DNA of 64,000 nt from Burkholderia seminalis DSM 23518 (GTDB lineage: Bacteria > Pseudomonadota > Gammaproteobacteria > Burkholderiales > Burkholderiaceae), in NCBI RefSeq assembly GCF_902832885.1, contig NZ_CADFDK010000018.1:42695-106694 (forward strand), given 5' to 3'. Positions 40,765-52,047 of this stretch are shown here, piece after piece. Numbering within the stretch: position 1 is the first letter of the stretch; every line of letters begins with the position of its first letter. The notes under the pieces were generated by a model that was given only the letters and a program-made list of their open reading frames with translations, was not told where the DNA came from and made no database searches. Made by a program: the position numbers and the translations under genes.

Positions 40765-42204
40765 TCAGCCGTGGCGGATCGCGATCGTCTTCAGCGCGGT
40801 GAAGCCGTACAGCGCCTCGAAGCCTTTTTCACGGCCGTGGCCCGAGTGGCCGACGCCGCCGAACGGCAGCTCGACGCCGCCGCCCGCGCCGTAGTTGTTG
40901 ATGAACACCTGGCCCGCGCGCAGGCGGCGCGCAAGCCGCATCTGGCGCGCGCCGTCGCGCGTCCAGATGCCCGCGACGAGGCCGTATGGCGTGCCGTTCG
41001 CGAGCGCGACGGCTTCGTCCTCGTCGACGAAACGCATCGCGGCGAGCACGGGGCCGAACACTTCCTCCTGCGCGAGGCGGTGCGACGGCGGTACGTCGCG
41101 CAACAGCGCCGGGGCCTGGTAGAAGCCGCTTTCGGGCGCATCGGCGACGACCTGCCCGTGCGCGGCCATCGGAATGCCGTCGTGCTGCGCGTCGGACAGG
41201 AAATCCCACACGCGCTGCTGCTGCTTCGCGTTGATCAGCGGGCCGCAGTCGAGATCGGCGCGGCTCGGGCCGACGCGCAGCCCGTTGAACGCGGTGGCGA
41301 GGCGCTCGACGAGCGGCTCGTACACCGCGCGCTCGATCAGCACGCGGCTGCCGGCCGAGCAGGTCTGCCCGCCGTTCTGCACGATCGCGGACACGAGCAC
41401 GGGCAGCGCCGCCTCGAGATCGGCATCGGCGAACACGATCTGCGGCGACTTGCCGCCGAGTTCGAGCGTGACGGGCACGTGGTTCTCGGCCGCCATCTGC
41501 GTGACCAGCTTGCCGGTGGCCGGCGAACCCGTAAACGAGATGTGGTCGATGCCCGGATGGCGCGCGAGCGCGGCACCGGCTTCGTGGCCGTAGCCGGTGA
41601 CGATGTTGAGCGCACCGGCCGGCAGGCCGGCTTCGGCGGCGAGCTCGGCGACGCGCAGCACGGACAGGCACGCATCCTCGGCCGGCTTGACGACGCACGC
41701 GTTGCCGGCCGCGAGCGCCGCGCCGACGCTGCGCCCGACAATCTGCATCGGGTAGTTCCACGGCACGATGTGGCCCGTGACGCCGTGCGGCTCGCGCACC
41801 GTCAGCACCGTGTAGCCGGCCTGGTAGGGGAGGGTTTCGCCGTGCAGCTTGTCGGCGGCGCCCGCGTAGAACTCGAAGTAGCGCGCGAGCGCGGCCGCGT
41901 CGGCGCGTGCCTGCTTCAGCGGTTTGCCGGTATCGCGCGCCTCGATCGCGGCGAGTTCCTCGATCGAATCGGTCACGCGCGCCGACAGCCGCATCAGCAC
42001 GCGGCCGCGTTCGGCGGCGCTCGCGGCGCCCCACGGGCCCGCGAACGCGTCGCGGGCCGCGGCGACCGCGCGCTCGACATCGGGCGCCGTGCCGCGCGCG
42101 ATGACCGCGAACGGCTGGCCATCGGAGGGATCGACGACCGCGATGGTTTCCAGTTGCGCGGGCAACGTCCATTCGCCCGCGATGAAGTGCTTCGCCTCTT
42201 CCAT
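40765..42204 (-). CDS. Aldehyde dehydrogenase, NAD(P)-dependent
   Basis: A 479-residue aldehyde dehydrogenase. [29 protein letters not shown] is the cofactor region, [12 protein letters not shown] holds the general-base Glu, and the nucleophile cysteine is at about residue 282 ([10 protein letters not shown]). The subfamily resembles betaine-aldehyde or gamma-glutamyl-aminobutyraldehyde enzymes, but the substrate cannot be fixed. It is the first gene of the minus-strand cassette with SDR and ACS transporter. The ATG at 42204 gives [12 protein letters not shown]; a longer frame runs into the ppa promoter region. Confidence 0.9.
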   Translation of the reverse strand: MEEAKHFIAGEWTLPAQLETIAVVDPSDGQPFAVIARGTAPDVERAVAAARDAFAGPWGAASAAERGRVLMRLSARVTDSIEELAAIEARDTGKPLKQARADAAALARYFEFYAGAADKLHGETLPYQAGYTVLTVREPHGVTGHIVPWNYPMQIVGRSVGAALAAGNACVVKPAEDACLSVLRVAELAAEAGLPAGALNIVTGYGHEAGAALARHPGIDHISFTGSPATGKLVTQMAAENHVPVTLELGGKSPQIVFADADLEAALPVLVSAIVQNGGQTCSAGSRVLIERAVYEPLVERLATAFNGLRVGPSRADLDCGPLINAKQQQRVWDFLSDAQHDGIPMAAHGQVVADAPESGFYQAPALLRDVPPSHRLAQEEVFGPVLAAMRFVDEDEAVALANGTPYGLVAGIWTRDGARQMRLARRLRAGQVFINNYGAGGGVELPFGGVGHSGHGREKGFEALYGFTALKTIAIRHG

Positions 42205-42338
42205 GCCTGCTCCCGTGTACCCGGGTTGGCGCTTCAGCGCCGACGCCGATGCCGTGCCACGCGGCCGGCAGTGCGACGGCCGACCATCCGGAACGATTAT
42301 CGCGCCGATCGTCATCCGGACGCCACCGGTCGATTGGC

Positions 42339-42344
42339 TATAAT
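42339..42344 (+). promoter_or_regulatory. -10 element (TATAAT) of ppa
   Basis: A perfect TATAAT hexamer lies 85 bases before the ppa start codon. The -35 region 17 bases upstream is weak (CCGGAC), so the exact promoter is not certain. Confidence 0.55.
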
Positions 42345-42429
42345 GGCGCATTCCCTTGGGGGGCGCCCGCGCCGGTGCATCGGCCGCTGCGCCCTGTCCC
42401 GAATTCCCATCGACCTACAGAGAGTGCTC

Positions 42430-42957
42430 ATGAGCTTCAATCATGTTCCGGCCGGCAAGGACCTGCCGCAAGATTTCAACGTGATCATCGAGATTCCCGC
42501 GCAAAGCGACCCGGTGAAGTACGAGGCGGACAAGGAACTGGGCCTTCTCGTCGTCGACCGCTTCATCGGCACGGGCATGCGCTATCCGGTGAACTACGGC
42601 TACATCCCGCAGACGCTGTCGGGCGACGGCGATCCGGTCGACGTGCTGGTGATCACGCCGTTCCCGCTGCTGGCAGGCTCGATCGTGCGCTCGCGCGTGC
42701 TCGGCATGCTGCAGATGACCGACGAGTCGGGCGTCGACGCGAAGCTGGTCGCCGTGCCGCACGACAAGGTCTGCCCGATGACGGCGAACCTGAAGTCGAT
42801 CGACGACGTGCCCGAGTACCTGAAGGACCAGATCAAGCACTTCTTCGAGCAATACAAGGCGCTCGAGAAGGGCAAGTGGGTGAAGGTCGAAGGCTGGGCC
42901 GGCATCGAAGCCGCGCACAAGGAAATCACCGACGGCGCCGCGAACTACAAGAAGTAA
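42430..42957 (+). CDS. ppa: Inorganic pyrophosphatase (family I)
   Basis: A 175-residue soluble pyrophosphatase. The N-terminus is [20 protein letters not shown], followed by [24 protein letters not shown], which holds the metal-binding aspartates of the family signature, and [16 protein letters not shown]. It hydrolyses pyrophosphate released in biosynthesis and is essential in most bacteria. Length and motifs are normal. It is transcribed alone, divergent from the aldehyde dehydrogenase cassette, and ends in a terminator that overlaps the next gene. Confidence 0.97.
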   Translation: MSFNHVPAGKDLPQDFNVIIEIPAQSDPVKYEADKELGLLVVDRFIGTGMRYPVNYGYIPQTLSGDGDPVDVLVITPFPLLAGSIVRSRVLGMLQMTDESGVDAKLVAVPHDKVCPMTANLKSIDDVPEYLKDQIKHFFEQYKALEKGKWVKVEGWAGIEAAHKEITDGAANYKK

Positions 42958-42996
42958 GCGGCGTGCCGGCCGACGGCCGGTTCGTACGGAACGCAG

Positions 42997-43037
42997 ACCG
43001 CGCGTGTCTCCTCAGGAGGCCGCGCGGTTTTGTTTTG
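42997..43037 (+). terminator. Rho-independent terminator of ppa, overlapping the 3' end of the convergent gene
   Basis: ACCGCGCG (42997-43004) pairs with CGCGCGGT (43021-43028) and is followed by TTTGTTTTG. The right arm of the stem lies inside the last codons of the convergent GIY-YIG gene, whose stop is at 43012-43014. Confidence 0.75.
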
Positions 43038-43803
43038 GGCGCGCGGGTTTCCGGCGTGCGGACGGCGCCGCGGCCGGCGCGGTCTTCGCACGTGTTGCGC
43101 GGGGCGGGGCCGCTTCGATGGTTGTCGCGGCCGATGGCCGGCGACGGGCCGGCTCGGAAGCGGCGTTCTTGCGCGTGTTCGCCGCGGGCTGGCCGACGGC
43201 GGCCGGGGCCTTCGGTTTCGATGAAGCGGATGCGGGCGGCCTGGTCTTCTTTACCGACATGCCGCGCGACGCGGTCTTTTTTACGGCTGTGGCGCCGTCG
43301 GCTTGTGCACGTTTCGCTTCCGGCGCGGCCTTTTTGGCTTTCGTCGCCGCTGGTTTGCGCGTTGCCGCCTTTGCCGGTTTGCCGACTTTCCCGGCCTTCA
43401 CGTTTTCCGCTGCAGCCGGTTGCGCCGCGGCCGTGTCCGCCAGGTTGTCGGCGTTCTCCGCCTTCGCCTGCTTGCGCCCGCGCGTGCGCACCGGTGAGCC
43501 GGCCGCGTCCGCGCTTTCATCGAGCGTCGCCACGACGGGCAACACCGATTCGAGCGTCCGCAACCCGGCCGCCAGCTCCCGCTTCTGCACGGGCGTAAGC
43601 CGCTTCACCCAGTATTCCGCCCGCGACGCGCTCGACCGGTCGGGCAGCGGAAACGACGCGAGCACCGCACGCGGCTTGCGCGAGCGCGTGTAGCGCGCGC
43701 CCTTGCCGGACGCGTGTTCGTCGAAGCGCGCGGCAACGTCGGTCGTGATGCCCGTATAGACGCTGTCGTCGGCGCATTCGATCAGATACAGAAACCAGGA
43801 CAT
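43012..43803 (-). CDS. GIY-YIG nuclease-fold protein with histone H1-like basic tail
   Basis: A 263-residue protein. Residues 1-about 95 are a UPF0213-type GIY-YIG domain (WFLYLIECADDSVYTGITTDVAARFDEHASGKGARYTR), and the family pattern includes the Tyr and Arg usually catalytic. Residues about 100-263 are a low-complexity tail rich in Ala, Lys, Arg and Pro with AAKKTAAP-like steps, resembling histone H1-like sequences. Stand-alone UPF0213 proteins are usually about 100 residues, so the tail is an addition. DNA binding by the tail and nuclease activity of the head are inferences. Confidence 0.8.
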   Translation of the reverse strand: MSWFLYLIECADDSVYTGITTDVAARFDEHASGKGARYTRSRKPRAVLASFPLPDRSSASRAEYWVKRLTPVQKRELAAGLRTLESVLPVVATLDESADAAGSPVRTRGRKQAKAENADNLADTAAAQPAAAENVKAGKVGKPAKAATRKPAATKAKKAAPEAKRAQADGATAVKKTASRGMSVKKTRPPASASSKPKAPAAVGQPAANTRKNAASEPARRRPSAATTIEAAPPRATRAKTAPAAAPSARRKPARPKQNRAAS

Positions 43804-43852
43804 GGCAGGGCGGCGGAGTGCGAAGCCGCCAGTGTCTCAGAAAAAACGCGCG

Positions 43853-44887
43853 TCAACGCCACCGGTCGCCGTGTCCGTCGCGAAAGCGGCTCGGCGCCGC
43901 GCCGAGTTCGCGCGTGAAGAAGCGCGTGAACGCGCTCGTCGAACGGAAGCCGACGCGCACGCCGATCTCGCCGATCGGCAACTGCGTGTTCAGCAGCAGG
44001 TCGCGTGCTTCGCCGAGTCGCGCCTGCGCGACAAGCGCATGGAACCCGACGGCTTCGCGATGCAGCCGCCGGCGCAGCGTCCAGCGCGACATCGCGAAGC
44101 GCGTGCATACGTGCTGCATCAGCGTGTCGGTCGGCACGTCGACTTCGTCGGACGTGCGCAGCCAGTCGCGCACGCACTGCTCGACCGACGAGCCGAACGT
44201 CGAGCGTGCCCGCACGCGCTCGCGCGCGGCGTCGGCCGCATGACGCTGGATGCCGGCGAGCGGCGCGTTGTAGCGCTCGAACGGCGTGTCGAGGTGCGCG
44301 GAGCGCAGCACGATGCGATTGTGCGCGGCGTCGAACGACATCGGCGCGCCGAGCATGTCGCGCAGCGCGGCGGCGGGCGCGAACGCGCGGCCGGCGAATT
44401 CGGCGTCGGCGATGCGTGCGTGCGGATCGTACAGGCGCGCGAGTGCCGCGAGGATCGCGAGGTTGGTGAATGCGCTGCCCGCGTGCCGGCCGTCGCCTTC
44501 GTTCACGTACTCGAGCGCGATCGCATCGCGATGCTCGTGCGCGAACACCCAGTCGACGTTGCCGATCAGCTCGCGATAGTGCAGGTAGCCGTGCAGCGCG
44601 TCGCGCAGCGTCGCCGCGTTGCACGTGATGCCCGCGAGTTCGGGAAACTGCACGAGCCACGGCACGACTTGCGGCGGCGGGCGACGCCACGACAGCGGCC
44701 AGCCGCTCGTCAGCTGCATCGCAGCCACATGCCGGTCGCCCGCGATGCGGCGCGCGTCGTCGGCGAGCTCGGCCGGCCCGATGCCGAGCGTGTCGTAAAG
44801 CGGCGCGGGATCGATGCCGTTCGCGCGCGCGTCCTCGCACAGCCAGCGGTAGATCCGTACGGATACCGATTTCTGTTGCAACTCCAT
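43853..44887 (-). CDS. AraC-family transcriptional regulator
   Basis: A 344-residue regulator. Residues about 1-230 form the ligand-binding N-terminal domain of the OruR/ArgR-like AraC subgroup (with ITCNAATLRDALHGYLHYRELIG). Residues about 240-344 form two helix-turn-helix units, the second being GEIGVRVGFRSTSAFTRFFTRELGAAPSRFR. It is divergent from a GH3 glycosidase gene with about 150 bases between, which is its likely target. The ATG at 44887 (MELQQKSVS) is preferred; the longer frame has no supporting ribosome site. Confidence 0.87.
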   Translation of the reverse strand: MELQQKSVSVRIYRWLCEDARANGIDPAPLYDTLGIGPAELADDARRIAGDRHVAAMQLTSGWPLSWRRPPPQVVPWLVQFPELAGITCNAATLRDALHGYLHYRELIGNVDWVFAHEHRDAIALEYVNEGDGRHAGSAFTNLAILAALARLYDPHARIADAEFAGRAFAPAAALRDMLGAPMSFDAAHNRIVLRSAHLDTPFERYNAPLAGIQRHAADAARERVRARSTFGSSVEQCVRDWLRTSDEVDVPTDTLMQHVCTRFAMSRWTLRRRLHREAVGFHALVAQARLGEARDLLLNTQLPIGEIGVRVGFRSTSAFTRFFTRELGAAPSRFRDGHGDRWR

Positions 44888-44934
44888 GTCTGTCTCCCTG
44901 TCGTCATGCCGTTCGGGTTTGTCCCCGCTGCGAG

Positions 44935-44978
44935 AGGTCAACGCATGCTCCTGCCGGTCAAGCGTGGTGACCGGTCAC
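44935..44978. promoter_or_regulatory. GGTCA repeats and a GTGACCGGTCAC palindrome, candidate AraC-type operator
   Basis: The divergent region holds AGGTCA (44935-44940), CGGTCA (44955-44960) and CGGTCA (44972-44977). The last forms a perfect 12-base palindrome GTGACCGGTCAC (44967-44978). Repeats at 17-20-base spacing on one face of the helix are typical for AraC-type operators. Confidence 0.4.
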
Positions 44979-45038
44979 TTTTTAGACTCGGACGCTGGAG
45001 TGTGGCGACAAGTACAACAGAACGATTCTGGAGGATCA

Positions 45039-47297
45039 ATGAAAACTTCGCTGTTCCGGTGTTCGACGATTGCGTCCGCGTGTGCGCTCACGGTGCTGCT
45101 CGCGTCGTGCGGCGGCGACGACATCCAGGCGGGCCCGAGCGCGCCGGCCGACCCCGATGTGGCGGCCGACCAGCGCGCGGCCGCGCTCGTCGCGCAACTG
45201 ACGACCGACGAGAAGCTGCAGCTCGTGCACGGCACGGGCATGCCCGCGCTCGACCTGGGCGGCCCGTTTCCGGCCGACGCGCTGAACGGCGCCAGCTACA
45301 TCCCCGGCGTGCCGCGGCTCGGCATTCCGGCGCTCAGCAGCGCCGATTCGGCGGGCGGCGTGAACGTGAAGAACGCGCGCGTGACCGCGCTGCCGGCGCC
45401 GGTCGCGCTCGCGGCGACCTGGGATCCCGCGCTGGCGGGCACTTACGGCACGCGCATCGCGCTGGAACTGCGCGCGCTCGGTTTCGCGGAAGGGCTCGGC
45501 GGCGGCGTGAACCTCGCGCGCGAGCCGCGCAACGGCCGCACGTTCGAATACATGGGCGAGGATCCGGTGCTCGCGGGCACGCTGAGCGCCGCGCGCACGC
45601 AGGCGACGCAGGCGCAGAAGGTGATCGCGACGATCAAGCATTTCGCGTTCAACGACCAGGAAACCAACCGGATGACGATCGATTCGGTCGTCGACGAGCG
45701 GACCATGCGCGAGGCCGAGCTGCTCGCGTTCGAGATCGGCGTGAAGGACGGTCAGCCGGGCAACGTGATGTGCTCGTACAACAAGCTGAACGGCGTGTAT
45801 GCCTGCGAGAACCCGTATCTGCTGACGACGGTGCTGAAGAACGAATGGGGCTTCAAGGGCGTCGTGCAGTCCGACTGGGGCGCGACGCACTCGACCGTCG
45901 CGGCCGTGCAGGCCGGGCTCGACGAGGAGCAGCCGGGCGCGGCCGACGACGGCAACGCGCCGCTCGGCTCCTACTTCAACTCGAAGCTGCGCGCGGCGCT
46001 GCAGGCCGGCAGCGTGTCGGCCGCGCGCCTGAACGACATGGTGCAGCGCAAGCTGCGCACGCTGATCCGCATCGGCGTGATGGATGCGCCGCCGAAGCCG
46101 GGCGGTGCGATCGACGAGGCCGCCGGCAACGCCGACGCGCTGGCGATCGCGCGGCAAGCGGCGGTGCTGCTGAAGAACGCGGCCGCGCCCGGCGATGCGC
46201 AGCCCGTGCTGCCGCTCGCGGCCGGCGCGCTCAAGTCGGTCGTCGTGATCGGCGGGCATGCGGATGCCGGCGTGCTGTCGGGCGGCGGCTCGGGCGCGGT
46301 ACCGGCGATCGACGGCAACGCGGTGACGACCTGCGAGCAACCGGCCGGCACGCTGTTCGGCGGCTGCGCGACCTGGTACAAGTCCGCGCCGCTCGCGGCG
46401 ATCCGCGCGAAGGCGCCGAACGCCTCGGTCAGCTATCTCGACGGGACCGATGCGAATGCCGCGGCGGCCGCGGCCGCGCAGGCCGATGTCGCCATCGTGT
46501 TCGCGACGCAGTGGCAAACGGAAGGGCTCGACCTCGCGAGCCTGTCGCTGCCGGATGCGAAGGCCGATCCGTACAACCAGCAATACGACCAGAACGCGCT
46601 GATCGCGGCCGTCGCCGCGAAGGCGAAGCGCGTGGTCGTCGTGCTCGAGAACGGCAGCCCGGTGCTGATGCCGTGGCTCGCGAACGTGCACGGCGTGCTC
46701 GATGCCTGGTATCCGGGCGCGCAGGGCGGCCAGGCGATCGCCGACCTGCTGTTCGGCGACGCGAATCCGTCGGGCCGGTTGCCGCTGACGTTCCCGAAGC
46801 AGGAAGCCGACCTGCCGCAGCCGGCGATCGATCCGTCGCGCACGCAGACCGTCTATGCGGAAGGCCTCGCGTACGGCTATCGCTGGTTCGACGCGAAGGC
46901 GATCGAGCCGCTGTTCCCGTTCGGCTACGGGCTGTCGTACACGACGTACGCGATGTCGGGGATGTCGGCGCAGGCCGACGCGGCGGGCAACGTGAAGGTC
47001 GGCGTGACGGTGACGAACACGGGCGCGCGTGCCGGTGCGCAGACGGTGCAGATCTACGCGGCGCTGCCCGCTTCGCTCGGCGAGCCGCCGAAGCGGCTCG
47101 TCGGCTGGACCAAGGTCGCGCTGCAGCCGGGCGAGGCGCGCACGGTCAGCGTCGCGGTCCCGGCGCAGCGCTTCGCGGTATGGGATGCGAATGCGCATGC
47201 GTGGCGGGTCGGCGCGGGGAGCTACGTGCTGTCGGCCGCCGCGTCGTCGCGCGACCCGCAGGCGCTGTCGCAGACGGTGACGCTCGCCGCGCACTGA
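45039..47297 (+). CDS. Glycoside hydrolase family 3 beta-glucosidase, lipoprotein
   Basis: A 752-residue GH3 enzyme. The signal peptide ends in the lipobox LLASC (Cys about 24). The N-terminal barrel has LALAATWDP-like sequence, FEYMGEDPVLAG, IKHFAFNDQETNR and the nucleophile aspartate in VVQSDWGATHS (about 279); the C-terminal sandwich has VVVIGGHAD and the fibronectin-like end (VTVTNTGARAGAQTVQIYA). It probably removes terminal beta-glucose or related sugars from oligosaccharides at the cell surface. GGAGG precedes the ATG at 45039. It is divergent from an AraC-type regulator. Confidence 0.9.
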   Translation: MKTSLFRCSTIASACALTVLLASCGGDDIQAGPSAPADPDVAADQRAAALVAQLTTDEKLQLVHGTGMPALDLGGPFPADALNGASYIPGVPRLGIPALSSADSAGGVNVKNARVTALPAPVALAATWDPALAGTYGTRIALELRALGFAEGLGGGVNLAREPRNGRTFEYMGEDPVLAGTLSAARTQATQAQKVIATIKHFAFNDQETNRMTIDSVVDERTMREAELLAFEIGVKDGQPGNVMCSYNKLNGVYACENPYLLTTVLKNEWGFKGVVQSDWGATHSTVAAVQAGLDEEQPGAADDGNAPLGSYFNSKLRAALQAGSVSAARLNDMVQRKLRTLIRIGVMDAPPKPGGAIDEAAGNADALAIARQAAVLLKNAAAPGDAQPVLPLAAGALKSVVVIGGHADAGVLSGGGSGAVPAIDGNAVTTCEQPAGTLFGGCATWYKSAPLAAIRAKAPNASVSYLDGTDANAAAAAAAQADVAIVFATQWQTEGLDLASLSLPDAKADPYNQQYDQNALIAAVAAKAKRVVVVLENGSPVLMPWLANVHGVLDAWYPGAQGGQAIADLLFGDANPSGRLPLTFPKQEADLPQPAIDPSRTQTVYAEGLAYGYRWFDAKAIEPLFPFGYGLSYTTYAMSGMSAQADAAGNVKVGVTVTNTGARAGAQTVQIYAALPASLGEPPKRLVGWTKVALQPGEARTVSVAVPAQRFAVWDANAHAWRVGAGSYVLSAAASSRDPQALSQTVTLAAH

Positions 47298-47368
47298 GCC
47301 GGAGGCGGCCGTGCGTCATGCGGCGAGGCCGGTCGTGGCCTCGCCGCATGACGACGTGCCTGCCGGTG

Positions 47369-48547
47369 CTATTCGGTGCCGCGCCGGAACGGATCGTGTT
47401 CGCGCAACTCGTCGACGTACGCGTGGATATGTTCGGTCTCGCGTTCGAGGAAGCGCGCGACCGCATCGGAAAACGCCGGGTGCGCGAGCCAGTGCGCGGA
47501 GTGCGTGACGGTCGGCAGGAAGCCGCGCGCGAGCTTGTGCTCGCCTTGCGCGCCGCCTTCGAACGTGTCGAGCCCGGCCTCGATGCAGAATTCGAGCAAC
47601 TGGTAGTAGGCCGTTTCGAAATGCAGGCAGGGGACGTGTTCGATCGCCCCCCAGTAGCGGCCGTACAGCGTGCCGCCGCCGTGCTCGCCGCGCCGGTACA
47701 CGGCGAGCGCGCTCGCGATCGGCCGGCCGTCGGCTTCCGCGATCACGAGCAGCAGGTTCTCGGGCATCGTCGCGCCGATCGTGCGGAAGAAATCGAGGTT
47801 CAGGTACGGGCTCGAAAAGTGTTCGCGGTAGGTCTGCCGGTAGCAGCGCGAGAAGAAGCGCCAGTCGGCGTCGGTGATCCGGTCGCCGGTCAGCCGCCGG
47901 AACGTCACGCCCGCGTCGTGCACCTTGCGTCGCTCCGCGCGGATGTTCTTGCGCTTCTTCTGCTCGAGCGTGCCGAGGAAGTCGTCGAAGTGACGGTAGC
48001 CGTCGTTGAGCCAGTGGAACTGCACGCCTTCGCGCAGCATCATTCCCATCGATTCGAGCAGCCGCGCCTCGTCGCCGGTCGGGAACAGCACGTGCAGCGA
48101 CGACACGTCGCTCTGCTCGGCGAACGCGAGCAGCGTGGCCGCGAGCCGGCGGCGTGCGTCGTCGTCGGCCGCGAGCAGGCGCGTGCCCTGCACGGGCGTG
48201 AACGGCACCGCGCACAGCAGCTTCGGGTAGTAGGGCAGGTCGTTGCGCTGATAGGCGTCGGCCCACGCCCAGTCGAACACGTATTCGCCGTAAGAATGCT
48301 GCTTCGCGTAGACGGGCGCGGCGGCCGCGAGGCGGCCGGTGCGCTCGTCGGTCAGCGTGACGAAGTGCGGCGACCAGCCGGTCTCGTCGACCGCGCAGCG
48401 CGCGACGTGCAGTGCGTCGAGAAATTCGTGGCGCAGGAACGGCGTCGGCTGCGCGTCGCGGGCGAGCAGCGCGTTCCATTCGTCGGCCGGCACCTCGGCG
48501 GGGGACGACAGGATGCCCGTGCGATAATCGATGCGTGCGTGTTTCAA
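47369..48547 (-). CDS. FemAB-like/GNAT N-acyltransferase (COG3146, DUF482 family)
   Basis: A 392-residue protein with TPFLRHEFLDALH, PVYAKQHSYGEYVFDWAWADAYQRN, YYPKLLCAVPFTPVQGTRLL and FEGGAQGEHKLARGFLPT, all hallmarks of the PF04339 'peptidogalycan recognition' FemAB-like family. It is predicted to be an N-acyltransferase; substrate unknown. The start is uncertain: TTG at 48547 (LKHARIDYR) keeps it from overlapping divergent nadE; an ATG at 48649 would overlap the nadE start codon on the other strand, which is unlikely. No strong ribosome site was found. Confidence 0.8.
   Translation of the reverse strand: MKHARIDYRTGILSSPAEVPADEWNALLARDAQPTPFLRHEFLDALHVARCAVDETGWSPHFVTLTDERTGRLAAAAPVYAKQHSYGEYVFDWAWADAYQRNDLPYYPKLLCAVPFTPVQGTRLLAADDDARRRLAATLLAFAEQSDVSSLHVLFPTGDEARLLESMGMMLREGVQFHWLNDGYRHFDDFLGTLEQKKRKNIRAERRKVHDAGVTFRRLTGDRITDADWRFFSRCYRQTYREHFSSPYLNLDFFRTIGATMPENLLLVIAEADGRPIASALAVYRRGEHGGGTLYGRYWGAIEHVPCLHFETAYYQLLEFCIEAGLDTFEGGAQGEHKLARGFLPTVTHSAHWLAHPAFSDAVARFLERETEHIHAYVDELREHDPFRRGTE
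48523..48528 (+). promoter_or_regulatory. Candidate -10 element (GATAAT) for nadE
   Basis: GATAAT matches five of six consensus positions and lies 120 bases before the nadE ATG. It falls within the first codons of the divergent acyltransferase gene. No clear -35 is seen. Confidence 0.35.
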
Positions 48548-48647
48548 GCGTGAATCCGTACCGTTGGATGTTGCCGGATGCGTGCCGCCGCGGCCCGCGT
48601 CCGGTTCGATTTCGTCAGCCGTTCCGGGCGCGCCGCCCGATCCCGCC

Positions 48648-50800
<2,153 letters not shown>

Positions 50801-50871
50801 ACGCCGTCGCGCGTCGCCGGGCCTGCGCAAGCCCGTGGTTTGCGGGAGCAGGCGCCAAGCCGGCCCGCCCA

Positions 50872-50910
50872 AGAAAAAACGGTGCGGATACCCGGTTGGG
50901 TACCGCACCG
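50872..50910 (-). terminator. Rho-independent terminator of the porin gene
   Basis: On the minus strand CGGTGCGG (50910-50903) pairs with CCGCACCG (50887-50880), extended by TACCC/GGGTA with one bulge, and TTTTTTCTT follows. Confidence 0.8.
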
Positions 50911-50970
50911 ATACGCGCCTCTCGCAGCAGCGTGGAAAGTGTTGTCGAATCGTTCTTTGACGGCGCCTGA

Positions 50971-52047
50971 TCAGAACAGGTGTTGGATACCGGCGTAGAC
51001 GCCGGTCTGGCTGCCGCCCGGATTCGGGTTGCCCGTCGACACGGCCGTGCCTGCACCGTTCGCGTTCAGGCCGAAGTTCGCGTTCTTGCTGTTGCGCACG
51101 GTTGCGACCTGCAGGTCGAACAGCGTGCGCTTCGAGATGTTGTACGAGCCGCCGACCGTGTAGATGTTCGCGTTGCCGCCGCCGTGGTTCGCGTTCACGT
51201 GATACACGGCTGCGATCAGCGCCGCTGCCGGCGTTGCCTGCCACGTCACGCCGCCCCAGACCTGCTGGGTACCCGTCACGCCGGCGTTCACTGCCGGGCC
51301 GCCGCTGCCGTCCGCGCGCGATGCCTGGTAGGCCGCCTGCACCTTGAACTGGCCGAGGAACACGTTCACGCCCGCGAAGTATTCACGCGAGTAGTTGAAC
51401 ACGTCGGAGAAGCGGCCGTTGCTGTCGCGCGTTTCGTCGTAGATGCCGCGCAACTGGAACAGCGAGTTCGTGTAGGTGACCTGACCGCCCATTGCACGGC
51501 CCGGTTGGCCGGCCGTCGTGTTGCCGTTGAAGCTGGTCGAGTTCGAGAACGAGAACTGGCCGTAGAAGTCGAGGCCGTAGAGCGACGGCGACTGGTACGA
51601 CACGTTGTTGCTGGTCTTGTTCCAGTTGCGGCCGCGCACCAGCGAGGCCGTCGACCAGGCCGACTGGCCGAACGGGTCGAAGTCCCACACGCCGTTGGCG
51701 ATCGCGAGCTCGCGACCCAGCAGCAGCGTACCGTAGCGGTCGTTCGAGATACCGACGGTCGCGAAACGATCCCAGATCGAGCCGCTGAAGCCGCCCGTCA
51801 TCGTGTTGAACGCGCCTTCGAGGTGGAACAGGACCTTGTTGCCGCCACCGATGTCCTCGCTACCCTTCAAGCCCCACAGGCTCGTGCCCCAGTCGCCGCT
51901 TTCCGCGCGCACTTGGTGGCCGTTTTGCAGGCCGTTCAGGTACTCGATGCCCGCATCCAGGCGGCCATACAGCGTGACGCTGCTCTGCGCGTGCGCCGTC
52001 ACCACCCCAGCAGCCATCAGCGCGGCCGCGACCAAAGCTTTCTTCAT
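50971..52047 (-). CDS. Outer-membrane porin, general (Gram-negative porin, OmpC-like)
   Basis: A 358-residue porin with signal peptide MKKALVAAALMAAGVVTAHA, first strand QSSVTLYGRLDAGIEY, conserved turn WGLKGSEDIGGGNKVLFHLEGAFN, and the terminal strand GVYAGIQHLF with C-terminal phenylalanine required for barrel assembly. It would form trimeric channels for small hydrophilic solutes. The start at 52047 lies five bases after GGAGG; ATG at 52050 or 52059 would overlap or abut the ribosome site. A 540-base gene-free leader precedes it. Confidence 0.92.
   Translation of the reverse strand: MKKALVAAALMAAGVVTAHAQSSVTLYGRLDAGIEYLNGLQNGHQVRAESGDWGTSLWGLKGSEDIGGGNKVLFHLEGAFNTMTGGFSGSIWDRFATVGISNDRYGTLLLGRELAIANGVWDFDPFGQSAWSTASLVRGRNWNKTSNNVSYQSPSLYGLDFYGQFSFSNSTSFNGNTTAGQPGRAMGGQVTYTNSLFQLRGIYDETRDSNGRFSDVFNYSREYFAGVNVFLGQFKVQAAYQASRADGSGGPAVNAGVTGTQQVWGGVTWQATPAAALIAAVYHVNANHGGGNANIYTVGGSYNISKRTLFDLQVATVRNSKNANFGLNANGAGTAVSTGNPNPGGSQTGVYAGIQHLF

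Noticed and set aside
43802-48553. A 1583-codon plus-strand frame across the AraC, GH3 and acyltransferase genes
   Set aside because: It overlaps three well-supported genes in other frames and has no recognisable domain; composition is typical of a GC-driven shadow frame.
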